Assembly (NCBI GenBank): GCA_025358985.1
Contig: JANYHQ010000376.1
Location: forward strand, 1-6,966
Direction: 5' to 3'
From: Acidimicrobiales bacterium
GTDB lineage: Bacteria; Actinomycetota; Acidimicrobiia; Acidimicrobiales; JANYDT01
Length of the DNA: 6,966 nucleotides
A program made the translations under genes and the position numbers. Below, piece by piece: positions 1 through 5,914 of the stretch. The stretch's first letter is position 1. Each line of letters opens with the position of its first letter. The notes under the pieces are model-generated. The model did not search any database, was not told the origin of the DNA, and worked only from the letters and a program-made list of their open reading frames with translations.

Positions 1-126
1 GCACACGGTCGGCGGGTGGTGGTAGTTGGCGGTGACGGGCGTCGGGTGGCTGATGCGGCAAGAGCTGAAATCGCAGCCGTAGCGCGAATCGGCTGCCAGC
101 CCGCGAGTGGAAATATCTGACGACAT
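1..126 (-). CDS. Possible N-terminal part of an unrecognised gene, cut by the left edge
   Basis: From an ATG at 126-124 the minus strand stays open to the window edge (42 codons). The third codon positions are strongly GC-biased compared with positions one and two, as in coding DNA of a high-GC genome. No family is recognisable: the peptide starts MSSDISTRGLAADSRYG and then is rich in Ser, His and Pro. There is no good Shine-Dalgarno sequence before the ATG, and the frame stays open upstream of it, so the start is uncertain. The plus strand is also open from base 1 to a TGA at 118-120, but with weaker third-position bias. It may simply be non-coding DNA. Confidence 0.2.
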   Translation of the reverse strand, partial: MSSDISTRGLAADSRYGCDFSSCRISHPTPVTANYHHPPTVC

Positions 127-253
127 CACCGTTGCACTGGAATTACTCGGCGGGAAGCTGAACCAGTGGAATGGTGACAGGGAGGCGGCGGGGGAGGAGA
201 ACAGGGGTCCGTGAGGTTGCGGCGCTGGATCTGTTTTCGGTGACGGGGTCGAC

Positions 254-287
254 GATGCTGGTGAGCCTTGTCCATCCCGCCAGCATC
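254..287. terminator. Hairpin downstream of vapC
   Basis: An 8-bp perfect inverted repeat, GATGCTGG at 254-261 and CCAGCATC at 280-287, encloses an 18-nt loop. It lies about 70 nt past the vapC stop, just beyond the direct repeat copy, so it could end transcription of vapBC. There is no T-run after it on the minus strand and the loop is long, so an intrinsic terminator is only one reading. It could also be part of the repeat element. Confidence 0.25.
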
Positions 288-291
288 CCCC

Positions 292-345
292 GGGCCAGGG
301 TTCTCGTTCACTCCGTCCCGGCGGTACGTAACGAACGACATCGAC
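292..345. repeat. Direct repeat, copy A (flanks vapBC downstream)
   Basis: This stretch matches 1200-1257 in the same orientation. Aligned by eye, 46 of 54 positions agree, and the second copy has a 4-nt insertion (gctc at about 1228-1231). Shared blocks include ACTCCGTCCC and GGCGGTACGTA. The copy starts 12 nt beyond the vapC stop, so the two copies bracket the toxin-antitoxin pair. The insertion changes the frame between copies, so a conserved coding function across both is unlikely. Confidence 0.75.
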
Positions 346-356
346 AGCCGGGCGAG

Positions 357-800
357 TCAGTCGGCGTCGAGCAAGGAGAAGCCTTCGGTGACGGCGGCGT
401 CACGCAGTTTCAGATCGAAAACGGCGAAAGTGTCGACCGATGGATCCGCACCACGGGCCGCAATCGCGCAGGCGAGCTGCACGGCATCGTATGCGCGCAG
501 ACCATGACGTGCGCCATGACGCGCGGCCGCTATGACAATCGACTCGTTAACCACCACGATCGCAAAGATCGGGTCGGCCTGGCCGTCACCGTGGTAGTCG
601 AACTCGAAGGCACTCACGAGAAGCGCAGCATCTGACGCCGGTAATTCACCGCTGCGAGACTTACCCCACAATGCCGCCGGCACCTCCACTCGGGCGAGCA
701 TGGCAATCACCAATGGACCGGCACTTGCACGGACGGCTTCATGACCGAACTCCGGGACATAGAGCTTCACGAGCGCCGATGAGTCGGCGAAGACGCTCAC
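357..800 (-). CDS. vapC: VapC-type PIN-domain ribonuclease toxin
   Basis: A 147-residue PIN-domain protein, the usual length for VapC toxins, which are Mg-dependent ribonucleases that cut tRNA or rRNA and stop growth when free of antitoxin. The fold's acidic residues are in place: D6 in FADSSALVKLY near the N-terminus, E39 in ARVEVPAAL, D105 in LRAYDAVQLA and D129 in FAVFDLKLRDAA. The start is GTG at 800-798, which overlaps the vapB stop as GTGA, so translation is probably coupled to vapB. No frameshift or lost catalytic residue is visible and the toxin looks intact. The RNA target cannot be read from sequence. A long plus-strand frame over this gene is its shadow. Confidence 0.93.
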   Translation of the reverse strand: MSVFADSSALVKLYVPEFGHEAVRASAGPLVIAMLARVEVPAALWGKSRSGELPASDAALLVSAFEFDYHGDGQADPIFAIVVVNESIVIAAARHGARHGLRAYDAVQLACAIAARGADPSVDTFAVFDLKLRDAAVTEGFSLLDAD

Positions 801-1093
801 CGACCGTCGGAGACGAAGTCGCTCACCGGCCGTCCCGTGGCGGCACGAGAAGCCGCAGCGGCGACAGCTGCGGCGGACGGTCGCTGCCCTGACATCCGCG
901 ATGGCGTCGTGAGCAGACCGGCGACTCGCAGTCGTTCCCGAAGCCGTTCAGCGGAGGTGCCGGCCAGGTTTGGGTCAGTTGCTGCATCAAGAACGGACGT
1001 GACGTAGTCATTCATCGACCGACCAACTTCGGCCGCCTCTCGCTTGATTCGCTGGACAAGGTCATCGTTCGCTCGAATGGTGATCTGGGCCAT
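797..1093 (-). CDS. vapB: VapB-type antitoxin (ribbon-helix-helix)
   Basis: A 98-residue antitoxin for the VapC encoded directly downstream. Residues 1-45 (MAQITIRANDDLVQRIKREA, then a second helix through SMNDYVTSVLD) look like a ribbon-helix-helix DNA-binding domain: one beta strand then two helices. The C-terminal tail, about residues 75-98, ends in GRPVSDFVSDGR, a tail typical of VapB proteins that dock into the VapC active site. The start at 1093 is preferred over an in-frame upstream start at 1186, because the extra 31 residues do not look like this family and a -10-like box lies just before 1093. The complex probably represses its own promoter; no operator is obvious. Confidence 0.88.
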   Translation of the reverse strand: MAQITIRANDDLVQRIKREAAEVGRSMNDYVTSVLDAATDPNLAGTSAERLRERLRVAGLLTTPSRMSGQRPSAAAVAAAASRAATGRPVSDFVSDGR

Positions 1094-1099
1094 GCAGGC

Positions 1100-1105
1100 A
1101 TGATA
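1100..1105 (-). promoter_or_regulatory. Putative -10 box of vapBC (leaderless start)
   Basis: On the minus strand TATCAT occupies 1105-1100, leaving 6 nt before the vapB ATG. There is no Shine-Dalgarno-like purine run in front of the ATG. A TANNNT box this close to the start is the known arrangement for leaderless mRNAs in actinobacteria. I found no convincing -35 hexamer at 16-18 nt spacing. Confidence 0.45.
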
Positions 1106-1199
1106 GCAGGCGTGCTGAAGGGATCGCCTACGCCAGAAGCGATGGCCCAATGCGTCGCAAGCCGGCGGCGGTGTCAGCCGGAACACTTGTCAGGCCCCG

Positions 1200-1257
1200 G
1201 GGCCGGGGTCCTCGTTGACTCCGTCCCGCTCGGCGGTACGTAGTGAACTTCGTCGAC
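1200..1257. repeat. Direct repeat, copy B (flanks vapBC upstream)
   Basis: Partner of the copy at 292-345, about 85 percent identical by hand alignment, with 4 extra bases. It lies 107 nt upstream of the vapB start. In one plus-strand frame it reads PGAGVLVDSVPLGGT and then a stop, which could be the tail of an old coding sequence such as a transposase. That is a guess. Confidence 0.75.
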
Positions 1258-1293
1258 GGCAGATCTACGGGCTCGGAACGTCTTCAAAACAGC

Positions 1294-1320
1294 GTGAGGT
1301 GGGGGAAGTCGAACCCGCAT
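1294..1320 (-). other. tRNA/tmRNA 3'-end-like fragment (T-arm remnant)
   Basis: On the minus strand the sequence GCGGGTTCGACTTCCCC (1317-1301) resembles a T-arm with its GGTTCGA loop core. It is followed by CCACCTCA, which could be the 3' half of an acceptor stem plus discriminator base. The stem is imperfect (a C-C mismatch and a G-T closing pair), no matching GAGGTGG is found at tRNA distance upstream, and there is no D-arm or anticodon arm. So this is not a working tRNA. It may be the 3' end of a tRNA or ssrA gene left by integration of a mobile element, or a chance match. Confidence 0.3.
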
Positions 1321-1437
1321 GGGGGATTTTTGCGTCCAAGGCAGTCAAGGGGTGTTTCCGCTGCGCACGGCATATTTCTGGTCGTTCCCGTCGATGCTCA
1401 TCGGGTCCCCTTGAAGCCGGAGAACTGCGTCAGACGC

Positions 1438-1462
1438 GTGTCACCGTGTCAAGAGTGTGTCA
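1438..1462. repeat. Three GTGTCA motifs
   Basis: GTGTCA occurs at 1438-1443, 1446-1451 and 1457-1462, all on the plus strand, with start-to-start spacings of 8 and 11. Clusters of short direct repeats beside a tRNA-like fragment can be arm-type binding sites of a tyrosine integrase, but no integrase gene is in the window. The function is unknown. Confidence 0.4.
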
Positions 1463-1529
1463 ATAAGCGCGCGTAGCAATGGGTCCCGGCGGGTTGTGCC
1501 CAAGGCTGCGGTGTGATCCGCTCCCGCGG

Positions 1530-2273
1530 TCAACGTGATGGTCGGATGAGTGTTTCGTAGGAGGTGAGGGCGCGGTCTCTGTGTTCGGCGGGGCACTGTT
1601 CCCAGACCGGGTCGGTTGGGTTGGTGAGGCGTGGCCGGAGTTGGTTGAGCAGGTCGCTGTCGCCGGGTTCGAGGTCGTCTGCGACGGTGCGCACGTCGAA
1701 GGGGAGGCCGAGGAGGAAGGCGATGTCGTCGAGGTGGCGTTGGCCGTCGCTGGTGCGTTCGTCGATGGCGGCGGCGGCTTTGACCATGATGGCGCCGGCG
1801 ACGTTGGGGACACGGAGTTCGACGTCGTAGCAGTCCTCGGCGATGTAAAGGTTTACGGGTCGGGCGCTGCGTAGGGCCCGGCGTCCGCCGGGGATGGCGA
1901 TGCTGCGCATTCCGTCCGTGGTGTCGAGCATGTCGGGTGTTGCGTCACTGGGGCACAGCACGTCGATTTGGGATTTGTAGGACGAGAACGTGCAGCGGCT
2001 CACGTCGTTCCCGGACCCTATGGAGGCGTCGAGGGTGAAGCCCTGGGCTTGGAGGGTTTGGGTGGTGGCGCTGAGCACGGTGCGGTCGGCAAGGACGTCG
2101 ACGACGATATCGGAATCTTTGGTTTGGGATAAGCGCCAGGAGTGGGTGTCGTGTTCGTAGGCGAGGACGATGACAATCATGCCGCCGACGAGCGCCCATG
2201 TTTCGATCGGGATCTGGGTGGAGAGGCGGTAGAGGCCTTTGATGGCCCCGGCGTGACGATTGAGCCTGTTCAG
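1530..2273 (-). CDS. Nucleotidyltransferase-fold protein, AbiEii-like
   Basis: A protein of about 247 residues with the minimal nucleotidyltransferase core of the AbiEii/AbiGii toxin superfamily. From the start chosen, WALVGGM is at residues 26-32 and the acidic TKDSDIVVDV motif follows, with D53 and D55 as likely metal ligands. The C-terminal half has the lysine-containing IMVKAAAA helix and RHLDDIAFLL, both usual in this family. Known members transfer nucleotides to targets such as tRNA; the target here is unknown. The start is a problem: GTG at 2354 would overlap the upstream gene by 85 nt with out-of-frame-looking residues, and ATG at 2183 would cut off the GG motif. CTG at 2273 overlaps the upstream TGA as CTGA and gives a family-like N-terminus, so I prefer it, though it is a rare start codon with no Shine-Dalgarno sequence. 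Confidence 0.72.
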   Translation of the reverse strand: MNRLNRHAGAIKGLYRLSTQIPIETWALVGGMIVIVLAYEHDTHSWRLSQTKDSDIVVDVLADRTVLSATTQTLQAQGFTLDASIGSGNDVSRCTFSSYKSQIDVLCPSDATPDMLDTTDGMRSIAIPGGRRALRSARPVNLYIAEDCYDVELRVPNVAGAIMVKAAAAIDERTSDGQRHLDDIAFLLGLPFDVRTVADDLEPGDSDLLNQLRPRLTNPTDPVWEQCPAEHRDRALTSYETLIRPSR

Positions 2274-2464
2274 GCGGTGGACGCCGTGAGGGGCCGGCCG
2301 CGTCGGGCAACCGTGCGGCGTCGCTGGTAGACGTCCGCTGCTTCGACGAGCCACCGTCCACCGACCCGGTGGGCGCGGAGTTGTCCTTTTTCGATGAGTG
2401 CCTGGGCTCGGCGACGTGTCACGTCGAGTGCGCGGGCGCCTTCGTCCAAAGAAAGGTACTCCAC
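2270..2464 (-). CDS. Small excisionase/MerR-type helix-turn-helix protein
   Basis: A 64-residue DNA-binding protein of the excisionase-like winged HTH type. LSLDEGARALDVTRRRAQAL (residues 4-23) forms the helix-turn-helix, and HRVGGRWLVEAADVYQRR (32-49) is the wing and following helix. The last 15 residues are basic and low in structure. The start is GTG at 2464, just after a good promoter and without a Shine-Dalgarno sequence, so a leaderless transcript is likely. It is followed by the nucleotidyltransferase-fold gene at a CTGA overlap. This order, a small DNA-binding protein then a nucleotidyltransferase, suggests an autoregulator and possibly an antitoxin. Antitoxin activity is inferred from position only. 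No recombinase is near, so a true excisionase role is less likely. Confidence 0.8.
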   Translation of the reverse strand: MEYLSLDEGARALDVTRRRAQALIEKGQLRAHRVGGRWLVEAADVYQRRRTVARRGRPLTASTA

Positions 2465-2470
2465 GGATTA

Positions 2471-2499
2471 AATGTACTGTTTCTGGAATATTTGATCAA
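2471..2499 (-). promoter_or_regulatory. Promoter of the HTH/nucleotidyltransferase pair
   Basis: On the minus strand TTGATC (2499-2494) is followed, after exactly 17 nt, by TACATT (2476-2471), a good sigma-70-type promoter. The TACATT box ends 6 nt before the GTG start of the HTH gene, so transcription would begin at or very near the start codon. The spacing matches that of the vapB -10 box. Confidence 0.6.
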
Positions 2500-2725
2500 G
2501 ACTGGGATCGCGCCGCTCGACGGCTGTCAACGATGCTCGGGCCTTGGTGCGTTGGTCCGCTTCACGGGTCAACAAGTCACTCGTCTTAGTTTAACCAATG
2601 ACGAACTACTGTATTTCGGTGATCAACTATGTGAAGGCAACGACTATCCCGTGAAGTCTGTCGGGATCGACACAATTTCCGTGCGTGGTTGGGAAGAGGC
2701 TGCTCTCGCTATACAAGCAATAATC

Positions 2726-2729
2726 GAGG
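2726..2729 (+). promoter_or_regulatory. Shine-Dalgarno site that sets the GH130 start
   Basis: GAGG lies 7 nt before the ATG at 2737. It supports this start over an in-frame alternative start at 2689, whose 16 extra residues do not resemble the family. A TATACA box at 2710-2715 could be the -10 of the promoter, with TTGGGA at 2689-2694, but the spacing of 15 is short. Confidence 0.55.
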
Positions 2730-2736
2730 TTTCCTA

Positions 2737-4260
2737 ATGGCTGCAGTTCCGATATTCGATGATTCGGTGTCGGATGATGCGCCGTTCATTCTCGAGGCAG
2801 GGGCCGTCGCGTCGGTCGGAATCGAACGAATTGATGTCGAGCTCCGCCCCGATTCCCGGCGTGTCATCGTCAGACCATTTCTTCCGGACGAGCAGATCCT
2901 TCCGGACGACGGTCTCCTCGCCCGAATCCTTGCTCTGCCGGAGAGCGACGTCGCAGGAATACTGAACGCGGCCCGGGCGAAGTTCGAGGATCGACACGTG
3001 AACCTTGAAGCGGTGCTCGACAGCCACTTTCGGTACGTGACCCGAAACACCGCCGGATGCGCAGAACTGTCGAAAGAACGCCAGCTTCTCATCGGCGCCT
3101 ACTACACCCAAGAATTCTCGATCGAAACTGCCGCGCTCACGAATCCATCTATGGTCGCCCATCCCGATCAGACGGGCCTCGATCCGGGGGCGTACCGGTT
3201 CATCATGAGCCTCCGATCGATTGGTGAAGGCCACCTGTCGTCGATCGAATTCCGCAGCGCCATCATCGACGCCACCGGTGCAATCACCGTGGACCCCCCG
3301 TCACGCTACGCCGTCACCGGGACGCATTGTCCGTCGGTCTTCGACAAGGCATCGTTCCGCGAGAAGTTGGTGGAGATGAACGCCTTCGACAGCACTACCG
3401 GGCTGGTCACCGCCCTGTTGGCAGACTCGTTCGAGTTGCACGAGCTCGACGCAGCAATCGCAACGGTGGAGGGCAAGCGAGCGCCATGCCGCCTGACCGA
3501 GATGGCCACGAAGGCAATGCATTGGCTGGCTACGTCCAACTATCGGGTGACCTTCGAACCAGAATCGAAACTCTCGGAACGAGTAATTTTCCCGTGGTCG
3601 TCGATCGAGAGCCACGGCTTGGAAGATGCCCGTTTCGTCCGCTTCACAGAAGATGACGGATCGGTCATCTACTACGCGACGTGTACGGCTTACGATGGAC
3701 TCCGAATCTTACCGCTCATGATCGCCACGGTCGACTTCGCGACGTTTGACGTATCGACTCTCAGCGGAGCATGCGCAATGAATAAAGGAGCAGCATTATT
3801 CCCGCGACGAATCGGTGGGAAGTACGCGGCATTGTCCCGATACGACGGGGAATCTAACTATGTGATGCGCTCCGACAATCTTCGGATCTGGGACTCGGCC
3901 TGCAAGATCGAATCTCCTTTAATACCCTGGGATCTGGCGAGAGCAGGCAACTGCGGATCACCACTCGAGACCGAGGCCGGATGGTTGATAATAACCCACG
4001 GCGTCGGACCATTCCGGGTATATAGCCTCGGCGCTATCCTGCTCGACATCGACGATCCCACGCGGGTCATCGGACGGCTCAACCAACCACTACTAACCGT
4101 GACCGAGACAGAACGGGAAGGATATGTCCCCAACGTGGTCTACTCGTGCGGGAGCATAATTCACGGCAACGACTTGCTCCTCCCGCACGGACTGACAGAC
4201 ACCACCAGTCGAATCGCTCGGGTTCCCGTCAAGGCTCTTCTCGCGAAGCTCGTTGGATAA
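2737..4260 (+). CDS. GH130-family glycosidase / beta-mannoside phosphorylase, long form
   Basis: A 507-residue protein of glycoside hydrolase family 130. Characterised members mostly phosphorolyse beta-mannosides (a few hydrolyse them), releasing mannose 1-phosphate. The beta-propeller begins near residue 130: NPSMVAHPDQ at 136-145, SLRSIGEGHLSSIEFR, the GLEDARF motif with D297 as the presumed general acid (ED[PA]R), TCTAYDG, MNKGAALFPRRIGGKYAALS from 348, GNCGSPLE from 404, and a C-terminal HGLTDTTSRIARVP. The first 130 residues are extra to the usual 300-400-residue phosphorylases and look mainly helical. No signal peptide is seen, so it is probably cytoplasmic. The 3' third uses codons rare in high-GC genes, such as TTA and several ATA, which hints at transfer. 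The substrate cannot be told; no sugar transporter or glycosyltransferase lies beside it. Confidence 0.88.
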   Translation: MAAVPIFDDSVSDDAPFILEAGAVASVGIERIDVELRPDSRRVIVRPFLPDEQILPDDGLLARILALPESDVAGILNAARAKFEDRHVNLEAVLDSHFRYVTRNTAGCAELSKERQLLIGAYYTQEFSIETAALTNPSMVAHPDQTGLDPGAYRFIMSLRSIGEGHLSSIEFRSAIIDATGAITVDPPSRYAVTGTHCPSVFDKASFREKLVEMNAFDSTTGLVTALLADSFELHELDAAIATVEGKRAPCRLTEMATKAMHWLATSNYRVTFEPESKLSERVIFPWSSIESHGLEDARFVRFTEDDGSVIYYATCTAYDGLRILPLMIATVDFATFDVSTLSGACAMNKGAALFPRRIGGKYAALSRYDGESNYVMRSDNLRIWDSACKIESPLIPWDLARAGNCGSPLETEAGWLIITHGVGPFRVYSLGAILLDIDDPTRVIGRLNQPLLTVTETEREGYVPNVVYSCGSIIHGNDLLLPHGLTDTTSRIARVPVKALLAKLVG

Positions 4261-4283
4261 CACGCCTCCGTGGGTCCGAGCGC

Positions 4284-4302
4284 CCGGCGTCATTGCCGCC
4301 GG
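4284..4302 (+). terminator. Short GC hairpin after the GH130 gene
   Basis: CCGGCG at 4284-4289 pairs with CGCCGG at 4297-4302 around a 7-nt loop, 24 nt beyond the GH130 stop. There is no T-run after it, so it is at best a weak or Rho-assisted terminator. Confidence 0.35.
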
Positions 4303-4312
4303 TATCGCAGGA

Positions 4313-4338
4313 ACAGCTAGCTGTCGGACTTTAGGACA
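4313..4338. other. Palindrome and inverted-repeat-like sequence at a probable junction
   Basis: ACAGCTAGCTGT (4313-4324) is a perfect 12-bp palindrome. It overlaps TGTCGGACTTTAGGACA (4322-4338), whose two ends are complementary (TGTC with GACA plus one inner pair). The pair lies between the GH130 gene and the broken reductase gene. Insertion sequence ends often begin with TGT and end with ACA, so this may be a solo terminal repeat or a recombination site, but no transposase is recognisable here. Confidence 0.3.
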
Positions 4339-4347
4339 CGCTCCAGT

Positions 4348-4647
4348 TCAAACCGTGGCGGTGGTCGCAGCAAAGCCGCCATCGAGAATCCGTTTGGCGT
4401 CTCGGCCCGCGAGAAGGGGTGACACGGCAGCCCCGACGAGGATCACGTCGGCCAGGGCACGCAGGGTTGCTGACGGCGCCTTGTCGACCGGTCCGCCCAG
4501 GGCTGCGGAGTGTCCGTCGAGAGAGTCGGCACCGTCGACACTGGCGATCATGTTCAGCCGTACTCGCGAGCGGTGACCGTTCCGGCTGAGCCGCCCGAAG
4601 GCGTCGATGGGATCGACGTCACCCGGGTCGGGGAACAGTCGGCGCAT
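4348..4647 (-). pseudogene. Truncated RibD C-terminal-like pyrimidine reductase
   Basis: The first 73 or so of 99 residues match the N-terminus of the pyrimidine reductase family (RibD C-terminal domain, dihydrofolate-reductase fold, NADPH-dependent). Recognisable blocks are MRRLFPDP, VRLNMIASVDGADSLDG (the nucleotide and substrate region), ALGGPVDKA and TLRALADVILVGA. Full-length relatives have about 220-250 residues and continue after VILVGA with a GTVRAE-type motif. Here the reading diverges at that point, runs for about 26 unrelated residues and stops at 4348. The C-terminal two thirds are absent from all frames I read, so this is a deletion or insertion scar rather than a single frameshift. 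The ATG at 4647 follows the stop of an upstream fragment by one base, as in an operon. Confidence 0.7.
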
Positions 4648-4648
4648 C

Positions 4649-4807
4649 TCAGTTGGCCGCGAGCAGCACGCCAGCGGCTGGGCTGTCGACGAGAGAAGCG
4701 GCGTCGGCCATGATTTGGGTCAGCGAACCCGTGGTCGAGGCCGAGGAGCCCAAGTCGCCTCCACCAGAATCTCGGTCGATTTCGGCCGGGCCTGATTCGA
4801 CTGCATG
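4649..4807 (-). pseudogene. Possible C-terminal remnant of an unknown gene upstream of the reductase
   Basis: In the minus frame ending with TGA at 4651-4649 there are 52 sense codons up to the transaldolase stop. The last part reads SLTQIMADAASLVDSPAAGV and then LLAAN, which looks like a natural C-terminus, and it stops one base before the reductase ATG, the spacing expected for two genes of one operon. No start codon or family can be assigned. It may be the tail of the gene that once preceded the reductase, now joined to the end of tal, or simply untranslated spacer. Confidence 0.3.
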
Positions 4808-5914
4808 TCAGCGAGCCGTCAGGTGGCGGGCTTTGGTGGTGAGCGTTTCGAGGACATGGGCGAACGAGTCGTGAAAGCCAGCCACGCCTTGGTCTTCGAG
4901 GGTGCGACCGACGTCGGCTAGGGCGATACCGACGCGGGAGAGCCCGGCGAGCACTGCCGATGCGTCGTCGATGTCAAGGTCGATCGTGCGGGCCACGGCG
5001 CCGTGGTCCTCGAATGTTGTGATGGTGGTTTCGGGGAGGGTGTTCACCGTGTCCGGGCCGATGAGATTGTCGACGTACAGGGTGTCGGGATATGCCGGGT
5101 TCTTCGTTGACGTCGACGCCCACAACGGGCGTTGCCGACGGGCGCCGCGGGCCTCGAGTGCGGCCCACCGCTGGTCGCAGAACCGGTCCCGGAACAGTTG
5201 GTAGGCAAGTTTCGCTTGGGCGACAGCGGCACGTCCACGCAGGGCCTGGGCTTCGGGTGTGGCGATCATCTCGAGGCGACGGTCTACTTCGGAGTCGACC
5301 CGGCTGACAAAGAACGAAGCGACGCTGTTCACGCCTGCGAGGTCGCCGCCGGCACTGGCATATTGCTCGAGGCCCGACAGGTAGGCGTCGATCACGGCGG
5401 CGTAACGGGGCAGCGAGAAGATCAACGTGATGTTGATGCTCCGCCCTTCCGCAGTCATGGCCTGAATGGCTGGGATGCCTTCGGGCGTCGCGGGGATCTT
5501 CACCAACACGTTGGGTCGGTCTATGCGGGTGTGGAGATCGCGGGCGGCGCTGATGGTGCCGGCGGTGTCGTGAGCCAACTCGGGCGCGACTTCGATCGAC
5601 ACGAACCCGTCGAGACCGCCGCTGGCATCGAACACCGGTCGCAGTAAGGCAAGCGCGTGACGCAAATCGTCGATGACCAGATCCCAATACGCGTCGACTA
5701 CCGATGTGCCGCTAGCAGTCAACGTTGCGAACTGGTCGTCGTAGGCGTCGGACCCTTCGATGGCCTTCGCGAAAATGGTTGGGTTGGCCGTGACGCCTCG
5801 GATGCCGTTGTCTACGAAACGGGCCAGGGTGCCATCGTGGAGCGACGTGCGAGTCAGGTTGTCGAGCCACGGGCTCTGACCTTGCTCGTCGAATAGGCGG
5901 TGCAGCTTGGTCAT
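4808..5914 (-). CDS. tal: Transaldolase
   Basis: A 368-residue transaldolase, the usual length for the actinobacterial type. It moves a dihydroxyacetone unit from sedoheptulose 7-phosphate to glyceraldehyde 3-phosphate in the non-oxidative pentose phosphate pathway, in the cytoplasm. K139 in VLVKIPATPEG forms the Schiff base. Other blocks are GVTANPTIFAKAI at 40-52, SIEVAPELAHDT at 106-117, SINITLIFSLPRY at 159-171, VASFFVSRVDSEVD at 198-211 and STKNPAYPDTLYVDNLIGPD at 269-288. The ATG at 5914 overlaps the stop of the DUF2231 gene as ATGA and has GGAGGT 6 nt before it, so the two are co-transcribed and probably coupled. The sequence looks intact. Usual partners such as transketolase or glucose-6-phosphate dehydrogenase are not in the window. 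Confidence 0.97.
   Translation of the reverse strand: MTKLHRLFDEQGQSPWLDNLTRTSLHDGTLARFVDNGIRGVTANPTIFAKAIEGSDAYDDQFATLTASGTSVVDAYWDLVIDDLRHALALLRPVFDASGGLDGFVSIEVAPELAHDTAGTISAARDLHTRIDRPNVLVKIPATPEGIPAIQAMTAEGRSINITLIFSLPRYAAVIDAYLSGLEQYASAGGDLAGVNSVASFFVSRVDSEVDRRLEMIATPEAQALRGRAAVAQAKLAYQLFRDRFCDQRWAALEARGARRQRPLWASTSTKNPAYPDTLYVDNLIGPDTVNTLPETTITTFEDHGAVARTIDLDIDDASAVLAGLSRVGIALADVGRTLEDQGVAGFHDSFAHVLETLTTKARHLTAR

Larger units (their letters stand above)
1094..1529. other. Gene-free interval between the two toxin-antitoxin-like modules
   Basis: These 436 bases hold no convincing coding frame on either strand; the two short plus-strand frames have no recognisable family. They hold the -10 box of vapB, the second copy of the direct repeat, a tRNA-like T-arm fragment and a cluster of GTGTCA motifs. 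The mix of repeat, tRNA-like scrap and short motifs looks like a former insertion site rather than an ordinary spacer. Confidence 0.6.

Noticed and set aside
292..345. Integron attC site at the end of the vapBC cassette
   Set aside because: The copy has GTT and AAC ends and lies after the cassette genes, but the order is reversed and the bases do not fit the RYYYAAC / GTTRRRY consensus on either strand.
171..635. 154-codon plus-strand frame over vapC
   Set aside because: It lies antisense to a clear PIN-domain gene and has no recognisable domain; it is a shadow of high-GC coding.
1291..1370. Complete tRNA or tmRNA gene
   Set aside because: Only a T-arm-like piece is present; no 5' acceptor half, D-arm, anticodon arm or tmRNA tag frame was found upstream on the minus strand.
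2369..2737. 122-codon plus-strand frame before the GH130 gene
   Set aside because: It begins antisense to the HTH gene, runs through its promoter and shows no domain; the GH130 start with its own ribosome-binding site lies at its end.
4974..5687. 237-codon minus-strand frame within tal
   Set aside because: It is very rich in Arg and lies in another frame of an intact transaldolase.
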